A DNA stretch of 64,000 nt from Ascochyta rabiei (GCF_004011695.2 NC_082417.1:1364001-1428000), one strand, 5' to 3'. Shown: positions 1-11,431, counted from the stretch's first letter. The notes: generated by a model not told the origin, from the sequence alone. Program-made: numbers and translations.

Positions 1-1361
1 TGTTTCTCTCTTTTACTATAGTAGAAAAATTTACAGTAATACTAACTAGAATTAGACTTAAATAAGTACTATAAGAGCTATGCTGTATAATTAAGAATAG
101 AATAATTATTATCCCTTACATAGACAACAATATAATTGCGTACCACCTAAAGCACAAATAAGAGGCAGATAATGCTATTAAATAGATATAGGAATAATAC
201 CTATATACTAGAGGAGATAACCTTTAACAGTTCCTTAGTATAGAAGTATAACGTAATAGACAGTAATAGACAATTAAATTGTTACAAGCTGCATACGTTA
301 ACAAGAATAGTTAATAAGTAACTAGACAGGACATAAGGCATAATATACTAATATCTAGAATTGAACTTAAGCCTAGGAACAGTCTAGCTAAACTACTAGA
401 GATTAATTAGAATTACTAAAAGATTAGATCCCTGTTATTTATAGTAGTAACTACTTAACCTAATATACCATTTGCTACGTTGTAACTTACATGCTTTCTA
501 GTTAACCTAAGTAATAAACACTAAGACGCTGCTAACTAAGTGCTCCTGTACCTATAGAAGATAAGAAATCTGTTACCTAACTTTAGATATAGTATAGGAC
601 TTAAAGTTACAAGCAACGCATTATTTGCTAATAACACTGTAGACTAAAAGAGCTCCTAAGGATACGCTATTAAGCTATTTAGAGGAATTATTACCTAGAG
701 AGTAAACAAACAAGATACTGTTATAACGTTAACTACTAAGGCTAAGCTCCTAGCACTGTCTTAAATAGCTAAGGAAGTAATATTTACTTCTTAACTGTTA
801 AAAGAGCTTTAGGTAACCTTAAGTAACCTAATAATAACAATTAAATATAATAAGATACAGATAATATGTCTAGTTACTATAGATATTACTAAGATATAAA
901 CTAAGCTTTAGTATATTAATATACATAACTACTAGCTGTAATAAGAAGATAACTGCAAAATGATTAAAGTAGAATATATCCTATCTAATAACATAATTGC
1001 AGATAGATTTATAAAGTTGTTGCTAATTAATAAATAGGCTAGATTTCTTAATTAGTTAGGACTTGTTAAGGGCTAGAAGGGTATATTAAGAGATATCCTG
1101 CTTAAGAAGATACAAGAGCAACTAGAGGACATTATGTTAAAGAGTTAATTAACTAGTTTACGCAGCTTATAATAGGATTCTAAGCTAAGGGGGTGTGTTA
1201 AAAAAAGGTATTAAAAAAAAGGTTAGGTAATATACCTGCTAAGAAACTGTGTAGGGGCCCCTACCAGAACCTAGATAAGACGAAAATCACCCTTACATAG
1301 AACAATAACAGAACATTAATACATCATCATCAACTCATTACCATTACCATCCAATCTGACA
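1..1361 (+). mobile_element. 3' end of a RIP-degraded Ty1/copia retrotransposon with 3' LTR
   Basis: Reading the plus strand through its stops gives a copia-type RNase H end near 850-1080, with the run VEYILSNNIIAD, which matches the family pattern VEYxPTxxMIADxxTK. It is followed by a polypurine tract (TAAGGGGGTG, near 1185-1195) and an LTR of about 166 bp (1196-1361) that starts TGTTA and ends CTGACA. Reading frames are broken by many TAG/TAA codons, as expected for RIP. The element runs off the left edge of the window, so its reverse transcriptase, integrase and 5' LTR are not visible in full. No intact gene remains. Confidence 0.7.
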
Positions 1362-2570
1362 CTAGGTAAGGTTATCCTCCTAGGCAGAACTGTTTCCATT
1401 AGGTATTAAGTCCTCCTTAAAATCTTCTTTAGCATTAACATATTCTTTAGTATCTACTTAGATTTCTTAAACTTAAGGACTAGTGCAATCTTTTGCAAAG
1501 TGACCTGCCTTACTACAGTTGTAGACTACAACTGTAGTAAGGCAGTAGTAGTTACCTAGGGTAAGCTCTCTTACAGGTGTGGCTAAGGGGATAGTCCTAG
1601 GTAGAGTTAGAGCGGATGTTAAAAGCTTCCAAATGCTAGGGGTAGGTTAGTTTAGAAGGCAGTTATTAGATTAAGGCTAAGCATTAACTGTTTAGGGTTA
1701 GGTCTAAGTAGGGATAGTATTAGGTAGTGTGTAGATAGGGTTCTGTTTTCTTCTATATTATACGCTGTTAAATACTCTACTATAAGTTTAAACAATTTAT
1801 TCTACTACCTCTTAAATCCTAGATTTAGGCTTTAGAGGGCTGGAGTAACCTTTGTCTACATCTAGTAAAACTATTTTAACTTAGGTACTTGTCCCTAATT
1901 AGCAGAACTTAGGAAGCGTGCTTCAAATGCTAGAAAGGTATTATCTTTTCCTATTTGTAGTTAGTTAAACACAGCCTTACTCTTATATTTCTTACTTCTA
2001 GTAATAAAATAAGAGTAGAGAAGCGTAATCGTTTCCTTAGCGTTCTAAGAACAATCTAAGTAATAACACAAGGTTTAAGGCTTAAGGCATTTCTTAGCAA
2101 GCCTAGAGGTGTATCCCTATACAAGAGCTATGCAGGCTCTCTCTATAGGATAGTACTCTAAATAAATATTAAGTTAGTTGCGAATTAAGACTTACTACTG
2201 TTTAAAGGTAGGGTCTTTGCTTTTACTTAATTTGTTAATAATTAGAGTTTGTTTACTACGCCTAGGGGCATAGACCAGGCTTAGAGAACTAAATCTCTAA
2301 GTTAGTTAGGGGGACTTAGTAGTAGGCACAGAATTATCTTTGTGTAGAGAGGTTTGTGCTTAAAGCCTAGCTATTTTAGACTGTATTTAGTCTATCTCCG
2401 TACGCAGCTTGTCCTAATCTAAGTCCTTATCTAATTTGCTTTCAGCAAGTAGTTTATTGACTAATCCTTTAGGAGGCACAGTTGCCTAAATCCTAGTAGA
2501 TCTTCTAATAGGTTCCTTTAAACTAGGGTTAGTAGTGCCTAATACTAGTAATAATCTAATTTAAGTAGGT
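1362..2570 (-). mobile_element. Degraded gag region of an LTR retrotransposon (minus strand)
   Basis: On the minus strand near 1480-1545 the sequence encodes a CCHC zinc knuckle (CYNCSKAGHFAKDC), the nucleic-acid-binding motif of retrotransposon Gag. It lies at the left of about 1.1 kb of AT-rich sequence with many in-frame stops. The closely similar knuckle at 46169-46210 belongs to a gypsy-like element, so this is probably the same superfamily. The repeats at 2571-3530 may be its LTRs. No intact reading frame remains. Family assignment is an inference from the knuckle alone. Confidence 0.5.
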
Positions 2571-3530
2571 TTTAATAATCTCTAAGTGTTTATCTTAGTA
2601 CAATCTAACGCAGCTTTTTCTAAAGGTAATCCTAGAGCGGTAAGTTGTAGGAAATTTTAAATCTAAAGGCTTTAGTTGCTAGAAGGTCTCTAGAATCCTA
2701 ACTGTTGTATTAAACAATAATTAGGACCTATTTAGTTCGTAACTGTAAGGGGTCTAAATCTATGGGTACTTAAATAACTAAACAAACGTTTATAATATTA
2801 TTTAGAGGCTGTTACTAGCTAGGATAATTTTTTAAGTATAATATGATAACGCAAAATAATAGAAGTCTTAAATGGATGTAGGTATCCGCTACAAGATATA
2901 TAGAAGCACTAGGATAGTTTATATAAAGAATTTTTATTCCTATAGGTCTTGACTAAAAAATACTTCAAAACTAGCTATCTATGCCTATTGTCCTTATGCC
3001 TTTTATACCTTGCAAGCATTAGGAGGAATCAGCGTGCTAGCCTAGGTGTGGGGTGGACACAGATGTAACGGCACTGAGTTAGAGATAAGTTGAATAGGAA
3101 TTGGACCGGAAGCTTTAGAAAGACCGGTGCGTTACAGTAGGTTCTTAAAAAACTCTAAGTGTTTGACTTAGTGTAATCTAACACCGCTTTTCTAAAGGTG
3201 TTCCTAGAGTAGTAGGTTATAGGAAGTCCTAAGCCGAAAGGCGTTAGGTATTAGAAGGTCTCTAGATAATCATTGTAGTTTTAAATAATAACAGGGACCT
3301 TATTAGTTTATACCTAGAAGAAGTCTATATCTAGTAATACTTAAATAACTAAACAAACTTTGTAATATTATTTAGAGGCTATTACTGGCTATAACAAGGT
3401 TTTAGTATAATATAACAACGTAAGATAATAGAAGTCTTTTATAGGCGTAGGTATCTCCTAAAAGGTGTATAGGAGCACTGGGATAATTATACAGAAAATC
3501 GTTGTATTTCTATAGGACTTATATAAAGGA
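2571..3530. repeat. Pair of ~390-bp direct repeats (2571-2950 and 3141-3530)
   Basis: The two segments share the same order of landmarks: CTCTAAGTGTTT at the start, then TAGAAGGTCTCTAGA, then ACTTAAATAACTAAACAAAC, then AATATTATTTAGAGGCT, then ATAATAGAAGTCTT, ending near a CCTATAGGTCTT or TCTATAGGACTT run. They differ mostly by C/T and G/A changes, as after RIP. The spacer of about 190 bp contains TGTAACGGCAC and GTGCGTTACA as inverted ends. They may be LTRs or partial LTRs of the gag-bearing element to the left. Confidence 0.6.
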
Positions 3531-3539
3531 AACTTAGCA

Positions 3540-3833
3540 ATTAATAACTCTAAAGGAGTTTAAAGCGCGTAGTAATAGTAAGAAGGTGAAGAAGGAGGTG
3601 TGTGCTAAAGGAGGTAAGCTCTCCTAAAGACGCTGTAGACAGTGTAATTAGACAGGATATAACACATAAACGTGTAAGAAAGAGGTAGAAGTAGTTTCTT
3701 AATAGAATTTCAGGCTATACTGCATTTTGCAGCACTAAACTAGGTTATTTTAGGCCATAATAGGGTGGGGTTTGGTAGGGGCTTGGCAAAAGTGAGCGGC
3801 TTGCCCGTTAAGCGGCTCGCCTGTGGGGTACGT
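3540..3833 (+). mobile_element. 3' end of a pogo/Fot-type DNA transposon at the left edge of the gene island
   Basis: This stretch matches the 3' part of the fuller transposon at 51855-53717. It has the same coding tail (GCGCGTAGTAATAGTAAGAAGG), the same CCHC-like tail, and the same terminal repeat. The terminal repeat read inward is ACGTACCCCACAGGCGAG, and a TA dinucleotide follows at 3834-3835, the usual target duplication of Tc1/mariner-pogo elements. Only the last ~290 bp remain. Its end lies about 110 bp from the 3' end of the serine hydrolase gene. Confidence 0.7.
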
Positions 3834-3942
3834 TAGCGCTTTTTACTATTTATAACACCGTATCTTGCAAGGGAAAGACTGCAGAGCTGTACAACAGCAG
3901 CTTTACTAGCAGCTCTCGTACATTGTGATTGTGCATTGATTT

Positions 3943-4809
3943 CTAAACAGGTCTGTTTACTCTTACTCCGGTCTTTTCCGCGGTGTCGTAGATGGCATGG
4001 ACAACTGGAACCACGTCGCGGCTTCTCAAAGGAACCCGATGAGTACCTTCCCACTCCACTAGCCTTGTAGACTCTTTGGAGCAGTAGTCGTAAAGTAGTT
4101 TTTGGTGCAGATGGATTCCTGCGTCGGCCGATCCATGTACGTGTAGAGTGGGTATTCTAACCACCGCCTCTTTATCCATCTTCCTCCCGGCCCAGAACCT
4201 CTCTGACGGGATATCACCAGCACCGATCAATGCCGGGCTAGTCAGAATCTCTGGTTTTAGGTTGATGAGGGGTGCGCTTCCAGCCATCAAAATCCCAAAT
4301 CTCCAGTGCAGGTTTGGAATGTTGGTCAGTCCAACAGGAACAATCAGCTCTCCCTCCTTTTCTGCTCGAGCTTCTCTGGCTTGCTGCTCAAGCAGGATGC
4401 TCGCGCACACCTTTGAACCCTGACTAAAGCCCATAAGTCCAACCCACTCCCCAGTAGCCCCTTTTCGGCTATCGTTTTCCATGGCTGTCCTCATGGCATA
4501 GCCTATCTCTTCTATACACGCCTCATCATCAATCTCAGCATGCTCCGGGAACGCTCTGAGCCAACGCCGAAAAGGCCCATAAGGGCCATAGACTTCAACA
4601 ACGTCAGGGTGCGGGTCGCAGAAGAACGGCGCGTTAGCCCATACAAGATGGAAAGACGTCTCTAAGTGGCGTATAAGTGATCGTGATTGTGCTTCGAAGA
4701 TGGCTGCGTTGACGCCGCCGCCATGCAGGCACAATATTCGGGGCAGGGCTTTGGTGTCTGGCCTAGCCACGAGCGTTCTGGGAAGAGTTGAAGAGTCTCT
4801 CAAAAGCAT
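3943..4809 (-). CDS. FSH-family serine hydrolase (alpha/beta hydrolase)
   Basis: An uninterrupted 288-residue frame starting at an ATG (MLLRDSSTLP). It has the features of the FSH1 serine hydrolase family. An N-terminal strand leads into LCLHGGGVNAAIF (about residues 27-38). The nucleophile elbow GFSQG has Ser129, an Asp lies in HGSADAG (about 229), and a catalytic His lies in EGTHRVP (about 257), so the Ser-Asp-His triad looks complete. Length is usual for the family. Relatives sit in many fungal polyketide clusters (for example AfoC of asperfuranone), where they are proposed to help release or hydrolyse PKS products. Here it would be a candidate thioesterase or esterase for the neighbouring PKS pair. 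It is cut off from the rest of the cluster by about 3 kb of AT-rich repeats (5403-8340), so its membership is likely but not certain. Its promoter lacks the AAACTCCG motif seen elsewhere in the cluster. Confidence 0.88.
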   Translation of the reverse strand: MLLRDSSTLPRTLVARPDTKALPRILCLHGGGVNAAIFEAQSRSLIRHLETSFHLVWANAPFFCDPHPDVVEVYGPYGPFRRWLRAFPEHAEIDDEACIEEIGYAMRTAMENDSRKGATGEWVGLMGFSQGSKVCASILLEQQAREARAEKEGELIVPVGLTNIPNLHWRFGILMAGSAPLINLKPEILTSPALIGAGDIPSERFWAGRKMDKEAVVRIPTLHVHGSADAGIHLHQKLLYDYCSKESTRLVEWEGTHRVPLRSRDVVPVVHAIYDTAEKTGVRVNRPV

Positions 4810-5402
4810 GACGAGATTCTGGTTACAGCGACTGTACCGTTGCAGATGAGAAGCAGTACCGTGGTGGCGACGGACATTGCAACAGCTACCTGGGCATGCA
4901 GAAAAGGGTAGGAGGCCCTACTTCTGTCAGAACGAAGTATAATGTAGGTGAGAATGGGCGGTACGTGTTCCCGATCCGAAGTGGAGGGTCCGCCAAGGTT
5001 CGAGTGTCTTGGGTCGGCCGATCTCGTGCCATGTTCCCGAACCTTTCCTGTCTTGGCACCAAGACGCGCCTCATGTATTTACTACGGTTGAGACCCGTTA
5101 GATCATGTGGTGCAATTGTCCCTTATCTACCGTGTTGAGGCTGGATGCCTTGGATGTCTTGGCTCTCTATTCAGCATGCGAATCCGTCAATGATGCGCGT
5201 CGATTTGATTGCCATTTTGGAGTTTCGGCCTCACCGTGTCAGCCTTGCGTAATCACAGCCTGAATAGGAACAAGTGGTTATTTGATGGGTTAATACGAAT
5301 CTGCCACGCTACGTGTTTCTACATGTGTAGGTGGAGAACTGCAACGTGCGTCAAGAGGTACGGACCGAAGACACAAGAGTTCGCAACCGTTGTCTAAGCT
5401 TA
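4810..5402. promoter_or_regulatory. Upstream region of the serine hydrolase
   Basis: About 590 bp of ordinary base composition between the hydrolase start and the MITE. Short open frames on both strands lack good starts or recognisable motifs. I see no AAACTCCG motif. It presumably contains the hydrolase promoter. Confidence 0.4.
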
Positions 5403-5813
5403 CCGTGTCTGTGCGCGCAACGCCCGGATTCGCGCAACGACCGCTTTTTACTAGTAAAAACACCAAAATCTCTTATTTTAAAAGCTAATAAACTTTGCTA
5501 TCAATAGAGATAAACACTAACTTTCTGTTACAAAAATACACTATTTATATAGCTTAATATCTAAGAGTTCTATTAAAGCTCTAGAACTTTTACTTTACTA
5601 GTGAAAAGATTTATTATAGCTAATTCTATAAGTTATAAAATAAAATTACTATAAGCCTATTAATCAATATAAATAGAGTTTTTTGTAACAGAAAGTTAGT
5701 GTTTATCTCTACCAATATCAAAGTTAATTAGCTTTTAAAATAAGAAATTTTGGTGTTTTTACTAGTAAAAAGCAGGCATTGCGCGAATCTAGTTGTTGTG
5801 CGCACAGACCCGG
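5403..5813. mobile_element. Palindromic MITE-like element with TA target duplication
   Basis: The two halves are near-perfect reverse complements over about 150 bp each. The left end begins CCGTGTCTGTGCGC and the right end, reverse-complemented, begins CCGGGTCTGTGCGC. Both continue with an arm containing TTCGCGCAA, then TTTTTACTAGTAAAAACACC, then AAACACTAACTTTCTGTTAC. TA flanks both ends (5401-5402 and 5814-5815). There is no coding capacity. TA duplication and size fit a non-autonomous Tc1/mariner-type MITE able to fold into one long hairpin. Confidence 0.8.
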
Positions 5814-5815
5814 TA

Positions 5816-8340
5816 TAAACGCATAACCTATTACTTAAATCTAGCCTTCTTTAAAACTTACTCTTAGAACACCCTATAGCATTATTGTTTTATAACATGT
5901 TTTTTTTTCAACATATATATCTTTTCTTAAAATAAATAAATTACATATTTCTATAACAATAACTATTGTCTTTAAAAAGAAAAAAAAAACTGTATACTAG
6001 TAATGAAAACTATACTGATTATATTAGCTAGGTTTTAGATAAGATAGAGCACTAGTAAGCTAGCTACACTACTTATTTAGCTACTTTATACTAGTACTAT
6101 AAAAACCTTTTTATTTAAATTAGTAAGTACTCTTTCTATATATTCTTAATATACTATACTTAGATTATTAACTTAATTTTCTTTTACCTTTTTCTAGTAA
6201 ATAAAAGCGTAGTGTCTGTTATTTTAATAATTACCATAGTACTATTAATTTAGCTTAGGTCTTCCTTAAATACTACCTATATATACCCTCTTTAGCTCTA
6301 TATAAGCTATAATTATACTTTTAGTTATAAGCAATATTAGGTTAGTAAAAGAGTAAAGGTAGGGTAATACTTAGTTACCTGTACTACCTAGGTTAGGTAG
6401 ACTCTAGAGGTAGAATATAGGTAGGAGTTTACATAAAATCCTCTTTAACTTTACAATTATTACTTAGAATCTTAAAATTTCTAAACTAGTTAAAGGCGCT
6501 TCTGTTGTTTTACATCCTAGTGGTCCAAAGGTTTACAACAGCTGCTTTAGTTTAGAAGTTAGAAATAGACCTATATTTAACCACTATATCTACACTATCT
6601 AGATAGAACAGACACCTAACCTCTACCTTATCTCTGCTTTTTTACTAACCTAAGTAAAACTATAGTACTATACTCTATATTTAACTATACTTTATCTTTG
6701 TTCTTCTATATCCTTAATACTAAGTTATTTCTTCTTAATACTTTCTAAGCTGTAATGTATAGGTCTAGTTATAATTTTTCCTACCAATCTACAACGTTTT
6801 AGCTACTTTAAATAGTTGATTAAACATTTCCAGGTGAAAGGTGGATCTGTGACTATTAAAGCTGTTAGGCTCTTGGCCTTAGACTCTCAGCCTCAGGCAT
6901 GTGGCGCGTCCACCTCTGACCTGTGTTGGCAAGCCTCAGGGCAATAAGTACTGTTCTGGCCGCTGTCTCACTATCAAAGTGAGCATTGTTACCTTTTTGA
7001 GGCATGCTTGGCACGGTGGGCAGAGCCGTGGCCTTGACAAAAGCTGGAAATAGTGTAAATAAATGTTTAGTGTTCTATTTAGAGAGCTTTTGGCTATGAA
7101 AAATCGTTTTCTAGAGAGCAAAGTTTTAGCTTTCAAACAGTCATTAGAAATCACCCTAATAGGTGGTAGAAATGCTGTAAAATCTCCGCGTTTAATATTA
7201 AGAGGCCTTAGGTTTAAGTTTTAGTCTATAATTAGACAAAATTATAATGTCTATCTATTATAGTTGCGTGATTCTTAATGGAAGGCGTTTGTAATGCTAA
7301 GATTAATAATCTAGTACAGTAGTAGATCTTACTTAGTACTTTATTATACAATGATTATTTTTTATAGTAAAGAGACTCTTATAATTATAAACTATAATTT
7401 AGACAATTTAGACACTAAGTATATTAGACACTTAATTCTACTTAAGAATATTAATTGTTTAAGAATTAGCATTCCTAGATTCATATTAGAGAGTTGTAAA
7501 AGAATTTAAAGTTCTACTATTATATATGGAGAATTTAGCATTTTAGCATGAATTAGCCCTAGTAGAATTCTCAATATAGCCGTCTAAAAACCTTACTTTA
7601 AACGCTGTTTAATTTTTAATCTCTATACATACAACTTCTAATCTGTACCACCCTATAACTTTCAAAAAAATAACAGATTAGTGTCTTTAGTAGTATTTAG
7701 AGTTTATTAGCTTGAATTGTTAGTGATTTACTAGGTATAAGTAGATCTTAAAGAGGCTATCTTACGAGCTTGCTCGATTACGTGTCACTACTAATACATA
7801 GACGTAAATATAAATTATTCTGTAAGAATAACATGACAAAGCTATAGAAATTTAAGATTGTTTAGCTCTTATATAGAGGAATTATTTATATTAGCTTAAA
7901 ATCAACAGTTAGTAAAAACCTAGTAGATACTATTAACATCTTAGATATACAACCTTTTAAAACGAAAAAAAGAAAAATAGGTTGATCTTACTTTTTTTTT
8001 TTTAATTTTAATGTAATATAAATTTTATATCTTTTCTTAGTCTAGTAACATTACTATATTCTAGAAGCCTTAACTTCTTCTCTATATAGAGAACTACATC
8101 TATAGATTTATCCTTTTTAGTTAACATCTGGATTCTTAATATTAACTTTTTTTTTTTTTTTTACACAAGGTGGCTAATATATAACAGAGGGCTTAGACAT
8201 TTTAGAGTGTACAGAATCTATAGAATAGAGTAATACTTTTTAGTCTTTAATTTTGTATATCTTCCTACACCATGTAGAAGAGATGGAATGAAATTATTAC
8301 TTGTAAGATTGTATACGTAAGATTAATTCTATTAACTTTT
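5816..8340. other. AT-rich RIP-like block without intact genes
   Basis: About 2.5 kb of AT-rich sequence dense in TAG/TAA on both strands, with homopolymer runs (for example T tracts near 7990 and 8150). It includes one island of more ordinary composition at about 6830-7160. I recognise no domain in any frame. It is most likely decayed transposon sequence separating the hydrolase from the regulator. Confidence 0.5.
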
Positions 8341-8650
8341 GCGGGGTATGGAAGTGGCACAAAGTGTAGCCGGAGAGATAGACGAAGGAAAGCTTTCAAG
8401 GTCCCTGGTGCATGCTGATTGGCTGGGGCTGATTCTTCGATGAACCCTTGGCGAGCCGCAACATCACGGGCGCGCCACGGTACCCCCGAGTCTGTACCTG
8501 AGGTGGGTGGGTCATGACTCTGTACCGGCCCGCGACATCACGGTAAGAAGTACCGGGTGTACGTCAGTTCGGCTTGTATAACATCCATCGCCTAGCTGGA
8601 TCGTGGCAATACAATTCCAGGGTCCAGCAAATCGTCTTGTCCCAACAAGT
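8341..8650 (+). promoter_or_regulatory. Promoter region of the Zn2Cys6 regulator
   Basis: The AT-rich block ends near 8340 and composition becomes normal. The ~310 bp before the ATG at 8651 contain a degenerate version of the cluster motif (CGGAGAGA near 8371). In-frame sequence upstream of 8651 is open back to 8603 but starts with GTG, so I use the ATG. Confidence 0.45.
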
Positions 8651-10542
8651 ATGTCCTCCGTCAATTTAGATTCAGAAACCCCACGCTCTCGTCAACAATC
8701 CGGCGTAGCATGCGACGAGTGCCGAAGACGAAAACTTCGTTGCGATCGAGGTCAGCCTCAATGTGGCGTGTGTCGGGATTCCGACACAACATGTGTCACA
8801 ACAACGATACGGCAACCTCGCGGTCCGAGAAAAGGTCATCTACGCGCGTTACAGTCTCGAATCAGTATGTTTGCACCAATTGTCTTCTCGTCAAACTAAT
8901 ACCCTGTAGTCGCGCTCGAGCAACGCCTCAGCAGTGAGGGACTAGAAGATACTGGCGAGGACGAGCTCATACGATTTCCTGATGAAACAAATACCTTTCC
9001 AGATCATTCTTTCCCAGATCTCGTACCTGCATACTCTCAGGATAGCTTTGAGAAAGAGGGTTCCAACAGCAGCTCCTCAAATGGTTTTGGCGTCGACATT
9101 GTCTTCTCACAACCCGGCTCGACCATGACTATGCCTTTGACAGGATTGTCGCCTATCAGTTTTATTAATGATCTGACGAGGTCGGATCTGTGAGTTTGCT
9201 TACAAGCTTCAGTACAGTTATCCAGCTAATCAACATGCGCTGTAGGGATCACCTCTACTTTGATAGATTTCACAGCTTTTTCCTCATTCTCAACAAGCGA
9301 CACTACTTCGCACGAGCCCGAAGAATATGCACCGAGAGCGACGTCGATTCCTTCCACTGTCTTCAACATGTTATGTGGACGCTTGCCGTTTCTACCTCAA
9401 GCCAATTCCAGCATATCCAAGACGATCTATACTCGCAAACAAGGCTCTTGATTGAAAACCTGGAAACAAAGCAGCCTCAATCTGACTGCATTGATCTTGA
9501 GCAAGTCCAGGCTTGGGGCTTGCTGTCTGTGTATGAATTTATGCATGTAGGTTATCGACGGGCATGGATGAGCGCGGGGAAGTTTTTTCGCTACGTGATA
9601 CTTATGAAGCTACATAATGTAGACGGGCTCGATGGCATTGCAGCAAATCAACCCCAGACATTAAACGTCACTGAGATCGAAGAACGAAGGCGGACGTTCT
9701 GGATGGCATACACGATCGATCAAATTACCAGTTTGCTAGACCGCTTACCATTGACCTTCGATCAGCACATTGTAAGAGATTGCCCTATATTCGCATCGGT
9801 AGCTAGAGGACTAATAAGCTATTGAAGATCTTGACCCGCCTACCCTGTTCTGAGAAAGAATTCCAGTCAGACGAGGTTGTGGTCACAGAGTTTTTGCGCA
9901 GTCTGCCTCTCCAAACCGATAATCAACCACCATCTACATTCACAGACTCAATTCAACTGATCGGTATATGTGGACAATTATTATCGCATCAACAGCAAGG
10001 TGCTGCTGAGCATACGCAGGGTTTGATGTCACTACCTCTGTGGGACAGACAGCAACAGCTTGATGCAGGGCTCGAACAAGCCTTGAAGGGCATGTCTCTC
10101 GATGACCCATACACGTTGATCTTTCAGGGTCCGATGGTCTATTTCACAGTGCTAGCAGCACAAGCCTCTGCTCTAGTGTCATTTACGTCCTGTCGCACAG
10201 CACCATGGGCTATGGAAGATACCACTAAAGGTGCGGCTCAGCGTGAGAAAAGAGCAGTTGAGGCAGCGCAACAGATGACCACACTTTCGAAGGCGCTGAT
10301 CGAGTTGAGCTATTTCAAGGTATTATGTCCTGATACAATGTCTTTGTAGTTGATAACTCACCACTGTTTAGATTCACCCATTCACGCCGGTTCTTCTCTA
10401 TCTTTGCGCGGAGTTCATTAGCTCGAACCCTCACGTCGACTCGACTTTTGAGATGCAGTTAGAACTACAGAACGTGCTGCATACTTTAAGTCATGTCAAC
10501 CGTACTGCGAAAGAGTGCTTGGCTAGGCTTCACATGGTTTGA
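8651..10542 (+). CDS. Zn2Cys6 fungal transcription factor, likely cluster activator
   Basis: Proposed model of five exons: 8651-8864, 8910-9189, 9246-9771, 9828-10319, 10372-10542 (560 residues). All introns are GT-AG, 45-56 bp, and phases join correctly. Near the N-terminus is a Zn2Cys6 cluster with spacing C-X2-C-X6-C-X6-C-X2-C-X6-C (starting CDEC, about residues 20-47), followed by the linker TIRQPRGPRKGH. The first splice creates the run SRIIALEQRL, a short coiled-coil dimerisation helix. The middle and C-terminal parts resemble the fungal-specific transcription factor domain, with ERRRTFWMAY and DRLPLTFDQH leading into ILTRLPCSE. It would act in the nucleus as the pathway-specific regulator. 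CGG-type half-sites are the usual target of this family, and a shared CGG-containing motif occurs in the cluster promoters. Exon boundaries are inferred by eye. Confidence 0.88.
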
Positions 10543-10720
10543 CAGGAAGCGTTCGAAGATTCACCGGCGTTCTGCATTTGAGTCTGTCTCACTTGCACAA
10601 ATAATAATCACTGTAGCAAAGATTTTGAATGGCATAATAAGCGACTGAACGACATCAGAATTGTTGAGCCGATAAATGCTATATTGCCCTCAGTATCCGG
10701 TTCCACAATAGATCTACCGC

Positions 10721-11431
10721 TCAGTGAGTAGCAACATCAGCAAGTTCCTTAGGGTGGCCTGGGGCAGGTTCATCGATTTCGGCAAAATTGCCTTCTTCAG
10801 GATTCGCCTCGGGTCTCTTGCTTCCAGGTGGCCCCTTGAACAGAACAATAACCTCTTCAAAGTACTTGTTCGTCTTTTCAAACCACTTCTCGATCTCATC
10901 CTTAGCCTCCCCGGTCAACTTGCCCTCGAGAGCTTTCTCGAAGGACAAATAAAGGTGAAAATGTCTCTCGATTCCAGTCCCGACATTCCAAGCCATGATT
11001 GGGGTCTCGAGATGTCTGACCGCCACAAAGCTGTAAAGGAGATGCGCCATGCCCCAATCCATGTTCTTGACTTCCTTGGCAATCAAGATAGTTTCCGCCT
11101 CGCTGAAGCCCCATCGATGGCGTAAGACGAGTTGCTTGGCACGGAAAAGCGATGCAGCCATGATGTCCAGAGCACAATGAAAGGTGAAGTCGGCCTCGGG
11201 ATCTTGGGTTCGTTGCCACTCGTCTGTTGTGCCCTCGACGATGCCCATCTCAAGAACGTATTGAGAGAGCTGAGCTTGAATGTCTCTGATGTTCCATCGA
11301 GGCCCGAAACGAGACAGTTGTGCGACCGTTGCAGGTGGCGGCGGCTCGTGGTGGACGGGAGCTACCGCAATCCTAGCCTTGCCCGTTTGAGGATTCGGTG
11401 GTGTCTCGGGAAATTCATAACTGCCGGACAT
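10721..11431 (-). CDS. Hypothetical protein in cluster, function unknown
   Basis: A single frame of 236 residues from the ATG that starts MSGSYEFPETPP. The open frame extends 17 codons further upstream, but only to a TTG codon. I recognise no family. The N-terminus is proline-rich (PETPPNPQ, HEPPPPATV). The rest is mostly helical in character, with aromatic and charged stretches such as RHRWGFSEAETI and KNMDWGMAHLLYSFV, and ends in an acidic, proline-containing tail. There is no signal peptide and no clear membrane segment, so it is probably soluble. It is transcribed divergently from the DUF2306 gene, and the shared 668-bp spacer carries two copies of AAACTCCG, which argues that it is a co-regulated cluster member rather than a bystander. 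It could be an enzyme of unknown type or a stability factor. I do not assign a function. Confidence 0.7.
   Translation of the reverse strand: MSGSYEFPETPPNPQTGKARIAVAPVHHEPPPPATVAQLSRFGPRWNIRDIQAQLSQYVLEMGIVEGTTDEWQRTQDPEADFTFHCALDIMAASLFRAKQLVLRHRWGFSEAETILIAKEVKNMDWGMAHLLYSFVAVRHLETPIMAWNVGTGIERHFHLYLSFEKALEGKLTGEAKDEIEKWFEKTNKYFEEVIVLFKGPPGSKRPEANPEEGNFAEIDEPAPGHPKELADVATH

Noticed and set aside
8603..8650. Start of the Zn2Cys6 protein at 8603
   Set aside because: That codon is GTG; the first in-frame ATG is at 8651.
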